Assembly (NCBI RefSeq): GCF_003010935.1
Contig: NZ_PGGN01000001.1
Coordinates: 248,001-312,000, forward strand
Length of the DNA stretch: 64,000 nt
Direction of reading: 5' to 3'
From: Phyllobacterium endophyticum
GTDB lineage: Bacteria; Pseudomonadota; Alphaproteobacteria; Rhizobiales; Rhizobiaceae
Under the pieces are notes generated by a model. The model searched no databases. It had not been told where the DNA came from and saw nothing but the letters and a program-made list of their open reading frames with translations. Shown piece after piece: positions 1-10,851 of the stretch. The translations under genes and the position numbers were made by a program. The number at the start of each line of letters is the position of its first letter. The first letter of the stretch is position 1.

Positions 1-552
1 AAAGACTTCCCAAGGGAAGGTCTCGATGGTTTTTTGGGATTTGAAATCGAAGCTGCTCATAGAGCTCGAAAAGTCGGGCAGCAGCAAAGCCTGCGCAGCC
101 GGTTCCTTTGCCTGTGGCAGGAGGTCAGCGTCGGCCCCTTCCTTGAGGGCATAGATGACGCCGCGCCAGACCGTACATGCCTGGAGCTCGTCGCCGGTCA
201 CATCGCCGGTCGGGCACTTGTACATTATGATGCCGTTGGGTCGTGCAACGCCCTCGTTCCACATGACCACGCCATCGAGTTTCAGATCGCTGTCATTCTT
301 TTCGATTGAAAATTCATTCGATGTCGCGACCGGTTGGTCTTCCGGCACTTGTCTGAAGGTCAGCGTGTAGCTGTCATCCCGGTCGGTATAGATGGCACGG
401 TCCTGCGTACAGGCGGCAAAGGCATTGGCTGAGGATAGGACACAGCCCATGAATCCAGCGAGAATGCGCGGCAGCCTCGACTTGGTGCATGGTTTCGCTA
501 GCTCACCCTGAGGGAGAGCAACGGGCTGCATCAATCGCCAATGTTTAACCAT
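1..552 (-). CDS. Secreted protein of unknown function (3' end outside window)
   Basis: An open frame on the minus strand runs off the left edge, giving 184 codons with no stop. Near the N-terminus there is a basic stretch (KSRLPR), then a hydrophobic run and SANAFA followed by ACTQ, which reads as a Sec signal peptide with a type I cleavage site. The mature part has several cysteines (for example YKCPTGD and QACTVWRG) that could form disulfides, which suits a periplasmic protein. I do not recognise the family. The start is uncertain: ATG at 552 has AGGTG about 8 bases upstream, and an in-frame ATG lies at 531. It lies downstream of sucB on the same strand with a 73-base gap, so it could be read through from the suc operon. 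Confidence 0.6.
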   Translation of the reverse strand, partial: MVKHWRLMQPVALPQGELAKPCTKSRLPRILAGFMGCVLSSANAFAACTQDRAIYTDRDDSYTLTFRQVPEDQPVATSNEFSIEKNDSDLKLDGVVMWNEGVARPNGIIMYKCPTGDVTGDELQACTVWRGVIYALKEGADADLLPQAKEPAAQALLLPDFSSSMSSFDFKSQKTIETFPWEVF

Positions 553-625
553 CTCCGGACACCTGCAATCTTGCCCCATGAAGCGTGCCCACGCATTGTG
601 GACGACGCGCCACGGAGTGCTGCCC

Positions 626-1915
626 CTATAGATCAAGCACGAGACGTTCCGGATCCTCCAGGCTTTCCTTGACGCGAACGAGGAAGGTGACCGCCTCCTT
701 GCCGTCGACGATGCGATGATCGTAGCTGAGTGCAAGGTACATCATTGGGCGAATGACGATCTGACCGCCGACGACAACGGGACGCTCCTGGATCTTGTGC
801 ATGCCAAGAATGCCGGACTGCGGCGCATTGAGGATCGGCGAAGACATCAGCGAACCGTAGACGCCTCCATTGGAAATGGTGAACGTACCGCCCTGCATGT
901 CAGCCATGGAAAGAGCGCCATCTCGCGCAGCCTTGCCCAGTCGGCCGATTTCCTTTTCGATCTCGGCTATCGACATCTGGTCCGCGTTGCGAACGACAGG
1001 AACGACCAAGCCCCTGTCGGTGCCGACAGCCACGCCGACATGGGCGAAGTTCTTGTAGATGATGTCGTTGCCGTCGATCTCCGCGTTGACGGACGGAATC
1101 TCCTTCAGAGCGTGGGTCACTGCCTTGGTGAAAAACCCCATGAAGCCGAGTTTCACGCCGTGCTTCTTCTCGAAGATTTCCTTGTAGCGATTGCGCAGGT
1201 CCATGACAGCCGACATGTCCACCTCATTGTAGGTGGTCAGCATGGCGGCTGTGTTCTGCGCGTCCTTCAGACGGCGAGCAATCGTCTGACGTAGGCGGGT
1301 CATCTTCACGCGCTCTTCGCGCGATGCGTCGTCGGCGGACGATGCGGGGCGGGCAGCAGCCGGCTTCGGTGCTTCCGGCGCGGCCGGCTGGGACTTGATG
1401 CCCTTGGCAACTGCATCCAGAACGTCGCCCTTCAGCACCTGGCCACGCTTGCCGGAACCTTCGACCTGGGAGGAAGCAACGCCCTTCTCGGCAAGAATTT
1501 TCGATGCAGCGGGCGAAGCCGGCATCTCGCTCGGCTTGCGCTCGGCAATCTCGGGCTCGCCGGAAACCTCGGCCGTCTTCGCCTCGGCTTCCTTGGTCGT
1601 GGCGGCGGCGGCCGGACCCGCTGCCTGGGCAGCAGCTTCCGGCTTTGCTTCCGCTTTCGTGGCCGCAGCGTTACCATCGGCTGATCCGATCATGCCGAGC
1701 AATGCGCCCACCTCGACCGTATCGCCTTCCTTCGCAGTGATTTCGGCGAGCGATCCGGCAGAGGACGCCGGAACTTCGATGGTCACCTTGTCGGTTTCAA
1801 GTTCGACCAGCGGCTCATCAACGGCAATCGCATCGCCGACGTTCTTGAACCATTTGCCAATTGTTGCCTCGGAAACGGATTCGCCCAGCGTTGGGACGCG
1901 GATTTCGGTTGCCAT
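626..1915 (-). CDS. sucB: Dihydrolipoyl succinyltransferase, E2 of 2-oxoglutarate dehydrogenase
   Basis: The 429-residue protein has the usual E2 order. An N-terminal lipoyl domain carries the lipoylated lysine in ETDKV (Lys43). An Ala/Pro/Glu-rich linker follows, then a peripheral subunit-binding domain around residues 130-165. The C-terminal catalytic domain has the active-site motif DHRIVDG with His400. It transfers the succinyl group from lipoyl-lysine to CoA in the 2-oxoglutarate dehydrogenase complex of the TCA cycle. It lies 106 bases downstream of sucA in the mdh-sucCDAB operon. The E3 gene (lpdA) is not the next gene in this window. Length is normal for alphaproteobacteria. Confidence 0.97.
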   Translation of the reverse strand: MATEIRVPTLGESVSEATIGKWFKNVGDAIAVDEPLVELETDKVTIEVPASSAGSLAEITAKEGDTVEVGALLGMIGSADGNAAATKAEAKPEAAAQAAGPAAAATTKEAEAKTAEVSGEPEIAERKPSEMPASPAASKILAEKGVASSQVEGSGKRGQVLKGDVLDAVAKGIKSQPAAPEAPKPAAARPASSADDASREERVKMTRLRQTIARRLKDAQNTAAMLTTYNEVDMSAVMDLRNRYKEIFEKKHGVKLGFMGFFTKAVTHALKEIPSVNAEIDGNDIIYKNFAHVGVAVGTDRGLVVPVVRNADQMSIAEIEKEIGRLGKAARDGALSMADMQGGTFTISNGGVYGSLMSSPILNAPQSGILGMHKIQERPVVVGGQIVIRPMMYLALSYDHRIVDGKEAVTFLVRVKESLEDPERLVLDL

Positions 1916-2021
1916 GTTTTTAGCTCTCGTTGATCGTGATCTGTCTTAGCGTTCGTTCTTCAAGGTCTGCTGCGACGGAGGATTTGGCCTACTGCAGCGA
2001 CCTCTCAATATGGACTGGTCA

Positions 2022-5000
2022 TTACGAACCCAAAGCATCTTCGAGCAATGCTTCAAGCTGTGCAACGTGTTTGGACATCAGGCCCGTTGCGGTCGAAGCG
2101 GCAGCAGGACGCCCGGTATAACGGACGCGCTGGTGCTTGGCATCGATATGCGCAAGGACCCATTCCAGGTACGGATCGATAAAGGCCCACGCGCCCATGT
2201 TCTTGGGTTCTTCCTGACACCAGACCATCTCCGCATTGCGGAAACGCGAAAGTTCGGTGATCAGGGCCTTCGCCGGGAATGGATAGAGCTGCTCGACACG
2301 CAGCAGATAGACATCGTCAATGCCGCGCTTTTCGCGCTCCTCGTAAAGATCGTAGTAGACCTTGCCGGAGCACAACACGACGCGGCGGATCTTGGAATCC
2401 TTCTGCAGCTTTATCGGCTGATCCTTGAGGAGCTGCGCATCGTCCCACAACAGGCGGTGGAATGATGAATCGCCGGTGAAGTCTCCTATCGAAGAGACGG
2501 CACGCTTGTGGCGCAGCAGCGATTTCGGCGTCATCAGGATCAAGGGCTTGCGGAAGTCGCGCTTCATCTGGCGCCGCAGTATGTGGAAGTAGTTAGCCGG
2601 CGTAGTGCAATTCGCAACCTGCATGTTATCTTCCGCACACAGCTGCAGATAACGTTCGAGCCGCGCAGACGAATGCTCCGGTCCCTGACCTTCATAGCCA
2701 TGAGGCAGGAGGCAGACGAGACCCGACATGCGCAGCCATTTACGCTCACCTGACGAAATGAACTGATCGAAAATGACCTGGGCACCGTTGGCAAAATCGC
2801 CGAACTGCGCCTCCCACAAGGTCAGGGCGCGCGGATCGGACAGTGAATAACCGTACTCGAAGCCAAGAACTGCCTCTTCCGAAAGCATCGAATTGATGAC
2901 TTCGTAGATCGCCTGGCCTTTTTGCAGGTTGTTGAGCGGAATATAGCGCTGTTCGGTATCCTGATCGTACAGCACAGAGTGACGCTGGCTGAACGTGCCA
3001 CGCTCGACATCCTGACCCGACAGACGGACCGGATGACCTTCGGTGACAAGCGAGCCAAATGCCAATGCTTCCGCCGTTGCCCAGTCGAAGCCCTCTCCGG
3101 TCTCGATCATCTTGGCGCGGTTGTCCTGGAAGCGCTGAATGGTCCTGTGCACATTGAGCCCCGCCGGAACTTCGGCGAGTTTCCGGCCCATTTCCTTGAG
3201 CGTCTTCACGGGCAGGCCGGTCTTGCCGCGCCGCTGTTCATCGGCGTTGTCCGCAGTGCGCAGGCCACTCCAGGCACCGTCCAGCCAATCGGCCTTGTTC
3301 GGCTTGTAATGCTGACCTGCCTCGAACTCCTGCTCGAGATTCTCGCGCCAGCCGGCGCGCATCTTGTCGACATCGCCGTCCGTCAGGAGACCTTCCTGAA
3401 TGAGCTTGGTCGAATAGAGTTGCACGGTCGTCTTCTGGCCGCGAATGGTCTTGTACATCAGCGGCTGCGTGAACGCAGGCTCGTCGCCCTCGTTGTGGCC
3501 GAACCGACGATAGCAGAACATGTCTATGACGACAGGCTTGTGGAAGGTCATGCGGTATTCGGTGGCGATTTTCGCAACATAGACCACCGCTTCCGGATCG
3601 TCGCCATTGACGTGGAAGATGGGCGCTTCAATCATCTTTGCCACGTCGGACGGATAGGGCGAGGACCGCGAGAAACGCGGATTGGTCGTGAAACCGATCT
3701 GGTTGTTGATAATGAAATGCACCGTGCCGGCCACGCGGTGGCCGCGCAGACCCGAGAGGCCAAGACATTCAGCCACCACGCCCTGCCCGGCAAATGCCGC
3801 ATCGCCGTGCAAGAGCAGCGGCATGATCTTGGAGCGCTCCGACAGTGGCACAACTTCGTCGCGGTCGCGGCCCGCCAGCAGATCCTGCTTGGCACGCGCC
3901 TTGCCCATCACGACCGGATTGACAATCTCGAGGTGGGACGGGTTGGCTGTCAGCGACAGATGAACCTTGTTGCCGTCGAACTCGCGATCGGACGAGGCAC
4001 CGAGGTGATATTTCACATCGCCGGAGCCTTCGACATCATCAGGCGCGTACGACCCGCCCTTGAACTCGTGGAATATCGCCCGGTGCGGCTTGCGCATGAA
4101 CTGGCTGAGAACATTGAGGCGGCCGCGATGGGCCATGCCCAGAACGATTTCCTTCAGTCCCATCGAGCCGCCGCGCTTGACGATCTGCTCGAGCGCCGGA
4201 ATCAGCGACTCGGCACCGTCAAGACCAAAGCGCTTGGTACCTTTGTATTTGACATCGATGAACTGCTCGAAGCCTTCAGCCTCGATCAACTTCGACAGAA
4301 TGGCCTTCTTGCCTTCCGCCGTGAAGGCGACTCCCTTGTCTGGCCCCTCGATGCGCTCCTGAATCCAGGCTTTTTCTACCGGGTCCGAGATATGCATGAA
4401 CTCTACGCCGATGGTCGAGCAATAGGTACGCTGCAGGATGTCGAGCATCTGCGGGATCGTGGCGTATTCGAGACCAAGAACATTATCGATGAAGATCTTG
4501 CGGTCGTAATCGGCAGGCGAGAACCCGTAGCTCTCGGGCGAGAGCTCGTTGTAATCTTCCTTGACCTCGGCAAGGCCGAGTGGATCGAGCTTGGCATGCA
4601 GGTGACCGCGCATGCGATAGGCCCGGATCATCATGATCGCACGCACCGAATCCCGAGCGGCGTGTATGATGTCGGAGTCCGAGGAAGGCACGGCCGCCGG
4701 CGCTGCAGCGCCGTTCGTTGCGGCGGCGCCGTTGCCGCTTCTGGACTTCAGCTTGTCTGTAATATGCTTTTCGACTTCGCCCCAGTTACCGTCCAGAGCG
4801 GAAACGAGTTCGCCATTGCCAGCAATCGGCCAGTTCGGCTTCTCCCAAGAAGCGCCCTTGGCGTTGGCGATGACGTCGGCCTTGCTGTCATTGAGGTTTG
4901 CAAAGAATTCCTGCCATTCGGCATCCACCGACGCCGGATCCTTTTCGTAACTCGCGTGCAGTTCCTCAATATAATGAGCGTTGCCGCCGTAGAGAAATGA

Positions 5001-5042
5001 GGTGAGAGCGAAAAGATCGTTGGCCTGTTCTTGACGTGCCAT
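2022..5042 (-). CDS. sucA: 2-oxoglutarate dehydrogenase E1 component
   Basis: This 1006-residue thiamine-diphosphate enzyme decarboxylates 2-oxoglutarate and passes the succinyl group to the lipoyl domain of SucB. Visible family features are the N-terminal FLYGGNAHYIEELH segment, HRGRLNVL near residue 310, the ThDP/Mg region GDAAFAGQG followed by NNQIGFTTNP, and the C-terminal QEEPKNMGAW segment. An Ala/Asn-rich patch near residue 105-120 is typical of rhizobial SucA and probably forms a flexible linker. The gene follows sucD after 181 bases, a gap that holds a palindromic repeat. The high-GC codon bias leaves a 692-codon open frame on the opposite strand, which I treat as an artefact. Confidence 0.97.
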   Translation of the reverse strand: MARQEQANDLFALTSFLYGGNAHYIEELHASYEKDPASVDAEWQEFFANLNDSKADVIANAKGASWEKPNWPIAGNGELVSALDGNWGEVEKHITDKLKSRSGNGAAATNGAAAPAAVPSSDSDIIHAARDSVRAIMMIRAYRMRGHLHAKLDPLGLAEVKEDYNELSPESYGFSPADYDRKIFIDNVLGLEYATIPQMLDILQRTYCSTIGVEFMHISDPVEKAWIQERIEGPDKGVAFTAEGKKAILSKLIEAEGFEQFIDVKYKGTKRFGLDGAESLIPALEQIVKRGGSMGLKEIVLGMAHRGRLNVLSQFMRKPHRAIFHEFKGGSYAPDDVEGSGDVKYHLGASSDREFDGNKVHLSLTANPSHLEIVNPVVMGKARAKQDLLAGRDRDEVVPLSERSKIMPLLLHGDAAFAGQGVVAECLGLSGLRGHRVAGTVHFIINNQIGFTTNPRFSRSSPYPSDVAKMIEAPIFHVNGDDPEAVVYVAKIATEYRMTFHKPVVIDMFCYRRFGHNEGDEPAFTQPLMYKTIRGQKTTVQLYSTKLIQEGLLTDGDVDKMRAGWRENLEQEFEAGQHYKPNKADWLDGAWSGLRTADNADEQRRGKTGLPVKTLKEMGRKLAEVPAGLNVHRTIQRFQDNRAKMIETGEGFDWATAEALAFGSLVTEGHPVRLSGQDVERGTFSQRHSVLYDQDTEQRYIPLNNLQKGQAIYEVINSMLSEEAVLGFEYGYSLSDPRALTLWEAQFGDFANGAQVIFDQFISSGERKWLRMSGLVCLLPHGYEGQGPEHSSARLERYLQLCAEDNMQVANCTTPANYFHILRRQMKRDFRKPLILMTPKSLLRHKRAVSSIGDFTGDSSFHRLLWDDAQLLKDQPIKLQKDSKIRRVVLCSGKVYYDLYEEREKRGIDDVYLLRVEQLYPFPAKALITELSRFRNAEMVWCQEEPKNMGAWAFIDPYLEWVLAHIDAKHQRVRYTGRPAAASTATGLMSKHVAQLEALLEDALGS

Positions 5043-5170
5043 GTTCGTGACCGGAGCCGTGCTCCGTCTCCTTTGGTGGTGTTTGGCCGGGGCGACAATC
5101 GTCCCGGCTCATTCTCGCTATCGAGCATTTCCGTTTCTTCGTAGCCGGAATTGCTCTCACAGTTTGTCTT

Positions 5171-5217
5171 TACGCAATTCCGGGAAAACCGGTCCCCACT
5201 TTTCCTGAAATTGCTCT
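5171..5217. repeat. REP-like extragenic palindrome between sucD and sucA
   Basis: An imperfect palindrome starts with GCAATTCCGGGAAAA and ends with TTTTCCTGAAATTGC, around a centre of the type ACCGGTCCCC. It resembles the short repeated palindromes I know from intergenic regions of rhizobial and Brucella-group genomes (core of the type GGAAAACCGGTTCCCACTTTTCC). A partial second copy of the end (GGAATTGCTCT) lies about 60 bases upstream on the same gap. No other copy was noticed in the window, so membership in a genome-wide family is inference. In RNA it would form a hairpin inside the suc transcript. Confidence 0.55.
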
Positions 5218-5223
5218 GAAGTC

Positions 5224-6138
5224 TCAGCCCTTGAGGACTTCGACCAAAGTCTTGCCAAGTTGCGCCGGTGATGGCGAAACGCGGATGCCTGCGGCCTCCA
5301 TTGCTGCGATCTTGTCTTCCGCGCCACCCTTGCCACCAGAGATCACGGCGCCAGCATGGCCCATCGTGCGACCGGGAGGAGCCGTGCGGCCTGCGATGAA
5401 CCCGGCCATGGGCTTCTTGCGGCCACGCTTGGCTTCGTCCGCTATGAACTGCGCTGCATCTTCTTCAGCCGAGCCACCGATTTCGCCAATCATGATGATC
5501 GATTTGGTCGCTTCGTCGGCAAGGAACATTTCCAGTATGTCGATGAACTCCGTGCCCTTTACAGGATCGCCGCCGATACCGACTGCCGTCGTCTGGCCGA
5601 GGCCCTCGTTTGTTGTCTGAAACACTGCCTCATAGGTAAGTGTTCCGGAACGCGATACAACACCCACGGAGCCCTTCTTGAAGATGTTACCCGGCATGAT
5701 GCCGATCTTGCATTCTTCCGGCGTCAGGACGCCCGGACAGTTCGGGCCGATCAGGCGCGAGGCGGAACGGTCGAGGCGCGCCTTGACCCGAACCATGTCC
5801 ATGACAGGAATACCTTCGGTGATGCAGATGATCAAAGGGATCTCCGCCTCGATGGCTTCGAGGATGGCTTCGGCTGCGCCTGCAGGCGGAACGTAGATGA
5901 CCGACGCGTTCGCGCCGGTACGGTCTTTACCTTCTGCAACAGAGCTGAAAATCGGCAGCTGCGCGCTCGAACCGGTCGGCAGGTTGCTTTCCCAGGTCTC
6001 GCCGCCCTTTTTGGGATGGATGCCGCCGACCATCTGCGTACCGTAATAGGCCAAAGCCTGCTCGGTATGGAAAGTACCGGTCTTGCCGGTAAGGCCCTGA
6101 ACGAGAACCTTGGTGTCCTTGTTGACCAGAATAGACAT
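5224..6138 (-). CDS. sucD: Succinyl-CoA synthetase alpha subunit
   Basis: SucD binds CoA and carries the phosphohistidine of ADP-forming succinyl-CoA synthetase, which converts succinyl-CoA to succinate with formation of ATP or GTP. The 304-residue protein has the N-terminal CoA-binding Rossmann fold ([12 protein letters not shown]) and the phosphohistidine motif [10 protein letters not shown] with His261. It starts 3 bases after the stop of sucC, which indicates translational coupling of the two subunits in equal amounts. Length is close to the usual 290-300 residues. Confidence 0.97.
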   Translation of the reverse strand: MSILVNKDTKVLVQGLTGKTGTFHTEQALAYYGTQMVGGIHPKKGGETWESNLPTGSSAQLPIFSSVAEGKDRTGANASVIYVPPAGAAEAILEAIEAEIPLIICITEGIPVMDMVRVKARLDRSASRLIGPNCPGVLTPEECKIGIMPGNIFKKGSVGVVSRSGTLTYEAVFQTTNEGLGQTTAVGIGGDPVKGTEFIDILEMFLADEATKSIIMIGEIGGSAEEDAAQFIADEAKRGRKKPMAGFIAGRTAPPGRTMGHAGAVISGGKGGAEDKIAAMEAAGIRVSPSPAQLGKTLVEVLKG

Positions 6139-6141
6139 GCC

Positions 6142-7338
6142 TTAGTTCCCCTTCACAGCTGCGACGATCTTCTGCGCCGCATCATCGAGATCGTCCGCGG
6201 AAACGACATTGAGGCCGCTTTCATTGATTATTTTCTTGCCGAGTTCGGCATTGGTGCCCTCAAGACGCACGACGAGCGGGACCTTGAGGCCAACTTCCTT
6301 GACCGCAGCGATCACGCCTTCGGCAATGATATCGCACTTCATGATGCCGCCGAATATGTTGATCAGAATGCCCTTCACTGCAGGATCGGCCGTGATGATC
6401 TTGAACGCAGCCGTGACCTTCTCCTTGCTGGCGCCGCCGCCAACATCAAGGAAGTTCGCCGGCTCGGCGCCATAGAGCTTGATGATATCCATCGTCGCCA
6501 TGGCGAGCCCGGCGCCATTGACCATGCAGCCGATATTGCCATCAAGTGCCACATAGGCGAGGTCGTATTTTGATGCCTCGATTTCCTTGGCGTCCTCTTC
6601 CGTCGTGTCACGCAGTTCGACGACGTCAGGATGACGGAACAGCGCGTTGCCGTCGAACGACACCTTGGCATCGAGAACCCGCAGGCGTCCGTCCTTCATG
6701 ACGATCAGCGGATTGACCTCGAGCAGGCTCATGTCCTTTTCGATGAAGGCCTTGTAGAGGATCGGAAAAAGCGTCTCGCCGTCCGCTCTGGCTTCACCGG
6801 ACAGACCATATACATCGTTGATCCTGGCAGTATCTTCCGCCGTCACGCCCTTTTCCGGATCTATCGAGACAGTGATGATCTTTTCGGGCGTGTCATGTGC
6901 AACACCTTCGATGTCCATGCCGCCTTCGGTGGAAACGACGAAAGCCGGACGTCCCTTGGCACGATCAATCAGGATCGACAGATAAAGCTCGCGCTCGATG
7001 TCGGCACCATCCTCGATATAAAGACGATTGACCTGCTTGCCGGCCGGGCCGGTCTGTTTGGTCACGAGCGTGTTGCCGAGCATTTCTCTGGCATTGGCGA
7101 CGACTTCCTCGACCGATCGCGCCAGACGTACGCCGCCCTTCGCGTCAGGGCCGAGTTCCTTGAACTTGCCCTTGCCGCGCCCTCCCGCATGGATCTGGCT
7201 CTTGACCACATAAAGCGGTCCGGGAAGCGTCTTTGCCCATTCTTCCGCCTGTTCGACCGAGTACACGGCGACGCCATTGGCAATCGGTGCACCGAACGAG
7301 TGCAACAGCCGCTTGGCCTGATATTCGTGAATGTTCAT
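6142..7338 (-). CDS. sucC: Succinyl-CoA synthetase beta subunit
   Basis: The 398-residue beta subunit has the N-terminal ATP-grasp domain (MNIHEYQAK start, [12 protein letters not shown] nucleotide-binding loop) and the C-terminal CoA-ligase domain with the [10 protein letters not shown] motif. It forms the nucleotide- and succinate-binding half of the TCA-cycle enzyme with SucD. It sits 70 bases downstream of mdh and directly in front of sucD, in the conserved rhizobial order mdh-sucC-sucD-sucA-sucB. This suggests one transcript for four consecutive TCA-cycle steps. Confidence 0.97.
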   Translation of the reverse strand: MNIHEYQAKRLLHSFGAPIANGVAVYSVEQAEEWAKTLPGPLYVVKSQIHAGGRGKGKFKELGPDAKGGVRLARSVEEVVANAREMLGNTLVTKQTGPAGKQVNRLYIEDGADIERELYLSILIDRAKGRPAFVVSTEGGMDIEGVAHDTPEKIITVSIDPEKGVTAEDTARINDVYGLSGEARADGETLFPILYKAFIEKDMSLLEVNPLIVMKDGRLRVLDAKVSFDGNALFRHPDVVELRDTTEEDAKEIEASKYDLAYVALDGNIGCMVNGAGLAMATMDIIKLYGAEPANFLDVGGGASKEKVTAAFKIITADPAVKGILINIFGGIMKCDIIAEGVIAAVKEVGLKVPLVVRLEGTNAELGKKIINESGLNVVSADDLDDAAQKIVAAVKGN

Positions 7339-7408
7339 GTGGTATTTCCTCTACGAATAATCCGGACGCGCAGGCGCAGGATCGTTTCAGGATGGGTTCG
7401 AGGCGGGG

Positions 7409-8728
<1,320 letters not shown>

Positions 8729-9916
8729 TCAAATACCCGCGGACCGCGCCTCCGTGGCAGGCTCGAGTTTGCCTGCTAGCGCCAGATAATCTTGGCTCTG
8801 CATTTCGAACAACCGCGACGCCGTCCGATCAAATTCAAAGGCCTCGGTACCTGACTTTGCGATGTAGAGTTTGTCGGGGGTGGCGGCCGCAGAGATCACC
8901 ACGTGAACATGGTGGTCATAAAGGATATCAATCAGGATGATGAAGCGCTTGGCTTCATTGCGTCTCGGCTGGTCGAGCACCGGCACCGAATCGATGAAGA
9001 TGGTCTGATAGCGCTTGATGATGGCGGTATAGTCTGCCGCTCCGAGCGGCTTCGAACACAGATCGGCAAAAGTGAAGCGCGCGACGTTCCGCGCCGCTTG
9101 CGGAATGATGACCGTGCGGCCTTTGACCTTGACGCTATCCTCCGTGATGGTGGCGCCGCCGGTTGCGGCGTGCCACGCTTCGTCCATCAGCCGGCTCGTT
9201 TCATCGTTCAGCGGCGAAAGAAAAACCGGCATGCGGTTCAGCTTCTCCAGACGGTAATCCGTGCGGGCATCGAGGTTGACGACGTCGACGTGAACTTTCA
9301 GAAGATCCACAAATGGCAGGAACAGCTGGCGATTGAGCCCATCGCGATAGAGATTGTCCGGCGCGACGTTCGACGTCGCGACAAGAACCACGCCTCGCTC
9401 GAACAGCGCGCGAAACAGACGGGAAAGGATCATCGCGTCGGCGATATCCGTCACCGTGAATTCATCGAAGCACAAAACCCAGGCTTGTTCCGCCAAGGCA
9501 TCGGCAACCGGGGGGACGGGATCTTCCTGTTTCGTCTCGCCGTTCTTCAAAGCCTGGCGATGCGCATTGATACGATCATGGACATCCGCCATGAAATCGA
9601 TGAAGTGGGCGCGCCGCTTGCGTTTGACAGGCGCGAGCTGGTGAAACATGTCCATCAGCATCGTCTTGCCGCGCCCGACATCCCCATGAATATAAAGGCC
9701 CTTGACGATGTCGTGCCTTGGCGCCCTTCGGCTGAACAGCCAACCAAGCGCGCTGGACTTTGTCGCAAGGCGCTTGGTCGCGAGGTCATGGATGAGACGG
9801 TCGAAGCGGCTTGCAAGCCGCTGCTGCGAAGGATCAGCGTCGAGATCCCCGGCCTGCACAAGCGACTCGTAGCGCTCGCGCACCGATGGAAAGACTTTCA
9901 GATTGTCGTGCGACAT
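8729..9916 (-). CDS. zapE: ZapE/AFG1-family cell division ATPase
   Basis: This 395-residue P-loop ATPase of the AFG1/ZapE family has Walker A GDVGRGKT (residues 78-85) and Walker B CFDEF (Asp151-Glu152). In E. coli ZapE binds FtsZ and acts at the division ring; the mitochondrial homologue AFG1/LACE1 works in respiratory-complex turnover. Either role could apply here. The protein is cytoplasmic, with no signal or membrane segment. It lies 45 bases after the omp19-like gene on the same strand and upstream of mdh, an order I recognise from Brucella-type genomes. Confidence 0.9.
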   Translation of the reverse strand: MSHDNLKVFPSVRERYESLVQAGDLDADPSQQRLASRFDRLIHDLATKRLATKSSALGWLFSRRAPRHDIVKGLYIHGDVGRGKTMLMDMFHQLAPVKRKRRAHFIDFMADVHDRINAHRQALKNGETKQEDPVPPVADALAEQAWVLCFDEFTVTDIADAMILSRLFRALFERGVVLVATSNVAPDNLYRDGLNRQLFLPFVDLLKVHVDVVNLDARTDYRLEKLNRMPVFLSPLNDETSRLMDEAWHAATGGATITEDSVKVKGRTVIIPQAARNVARFTFADLCSKPLGAADYTAIIKRYQTIFIDSVPVLDQPRRNEAKRFIILIDILYDHHVHVVISAAATPDKLYIAKSGTEAFEFDRTASRLFEMQSQDYLALAGKLEPATEARSAGI

Positions 9917-9961
9917 GCGAGGTGCAGTCTCCGGGCGCGCCTGAGGCGCGCTCCTAGTTTG

Positions 9962-10498
9962 CTAACGTGACAGGCTGACGTTCTGCCCGCCGGAAGTCTG
10001 GCCATCGAATCTCGACTGACCGGACGAATAGAGCTTGGCCACCGTGCCACCAGCTGCATCATAGAGCGTGAGTTGCTTGCCGCTCACGGCCCACGACGAG
10101 AGGTTGGCAAGTTCGCCGGGGCAGCGGAGAGGACCGGCGCGGTAGCCTTGGCCGAACTTCGTCTGCGGCGTCGCAATCTTGCAGCTCTGGCCGCCCATGG
10201 AGGCATTCCAGACACCGGCTACGCTGCCGGCGGTCAGGTCAGGCGCGTTTTCCGGGGGAAGGGCGGCGACCTGCGTGTTTCCAGGCGTGGTCGGTGTATT
10301 GGTGTTGGTAGAAGGAGCAGTCGGAAACTGATTGGCTCCGCCGGGCGGCGGCAACTGGCTTTGACTGACGGAGCCGGAAGGCGCGGGCTGAAGCGGCGCC
10401 GGCCCCGAGGATACAGGGTCCATTCGCGAACTCTGGCATCCCGCCAGCACCATGCCAACGGCGGCTACGGCCAGCAAATTGACTTTCAAAGTCCCCAT
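9962..10498 (-). CDS. omp19: Outer-membrane lipoprotein, Omp19-like protease inhibitor (AprI/Inh fold)
   Basis: The 178-residue product has a lipoprotein signal with lipobox LAGC (Cys21), a Pro/Ser/Thr/Asn-rich linker to about residue 85, and a C-terminal beta-barrel domain with GVWNASMGGQSCKIATPQ, RCPGELA and SRFDGQT. This closely resembles Brucella Omp19, an outer-membrane lipoprotein that inhibits proteases and stimulates immunity. The domain belongs to the AprI/Inh metalloprotease-inhibitor family. Two cysteines (about residues 118 and 135) likely form the family disulfide. ATG at 10498 has GGAG 10 bases upstream; the longer frame starting MRRWRIEV is not needed. The inhibitor role is transferred from the family. 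Confidence 0.9.
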   Translation of the reverse strand: MGTLKVNLLAVAAVGMVLAGCQSSRMDPVSSGPAPLQPAPSGSVSQSQLPPPGGANQFPTAPSTNTNTPTTPGNTQVAALPPENAPDLTAGSVAGVWNASMGGQSCKIATPQTKFGQGYRAGPLRCPGELANLSSWAVSGKQLTLYDAAGGTVAKLYSSGQSRFDGQTSGGQNVSLSR

Positions 10499-10773
10499 AA
10501 CTTCAATTCTCCATCTGCGCATTTGAACTCAGAACGGGATTCCATTTGGCGCGCGTGACCATGATACAATGGCGAACCCGGCGAAATTTCAACCCGCTCT
10601 CCGCAAAAACCGATGTTTTTTCGGCCGAGTTTTCACGTCAGACCACCAAAAAATGGCGGAGCTGACAATATCGCCACACCCTCCAGAGCTTGCCGCAGAT
10701 CAACCCCGACCCGCGACATTAACCAATTCAATCATTTCAAAGTGAATAAAGTCTTATCCATTTGCTGGAGGCT
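10499..10773. other. Divergent intergenic region, omp19-like / siderophore-interacting gene
   Basis: The divergent gap of 345 bases up to the siderophore-interacting gene should hold promoters for both genes. It is AT-richer close to the plus-strand gene (TTAACCAATTCAATC and following). I looked for Fur, RirA (TGA-N9-TCA) and Irr (TTTAGAA-type) iron boxes and found no convincing one. The last 70 bases hold a short SD-led open frame listed separately. Confidence 0.4.
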
Positions 10774-10851
10774 ATGACGGAAATGTGTACCAGCATCCAT
10801 TGCGCGAGCCGAACCCGTGCGATAATTCATGAGGATGCAACTCATGAATAA
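10774..10851 (+). CDS. Possible 25-codon leader peptide overlapping the next gene
   Basis: An ATG preceded by CTGGAGG at good spacing opens 25 codons (MTEMCTSIHCASRTRAIIHE then DATHE) and stops with TAA inside the start region of the following gene, whose ATG overlaps it by 8 bases in another frame. The layout is that of a translationally coupled upstream ORF: ribosomes ending here would be placed on the downstream start. The peptide itself resembles nothing I know. It may be chance. Confidence 0.3.
   Translation: MTEMCTSIHCASRTRAIIHEDATHE

Noticed and set aside
2922-5000. 692-codon open frame on the plus strand opposite sucA
   Set aside because: It lies wholly antisense to a conserved gene and reads as low-complexity GC-biased protein with no family motif. 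High third-position GC suppresses stops on the opposite strand.
5356-6573. 405-codon open frame opposite sucD and sucC
   Set aside because: Antisense shadow of two conserved genes across their junction; no recognisable domain.
10720-10770. RirA, Irr or Fur box before the siderophore-interacting gene
   Set aside because: The AT-rich stretch has partial half-sites only, none with proper spacing and symmetry.
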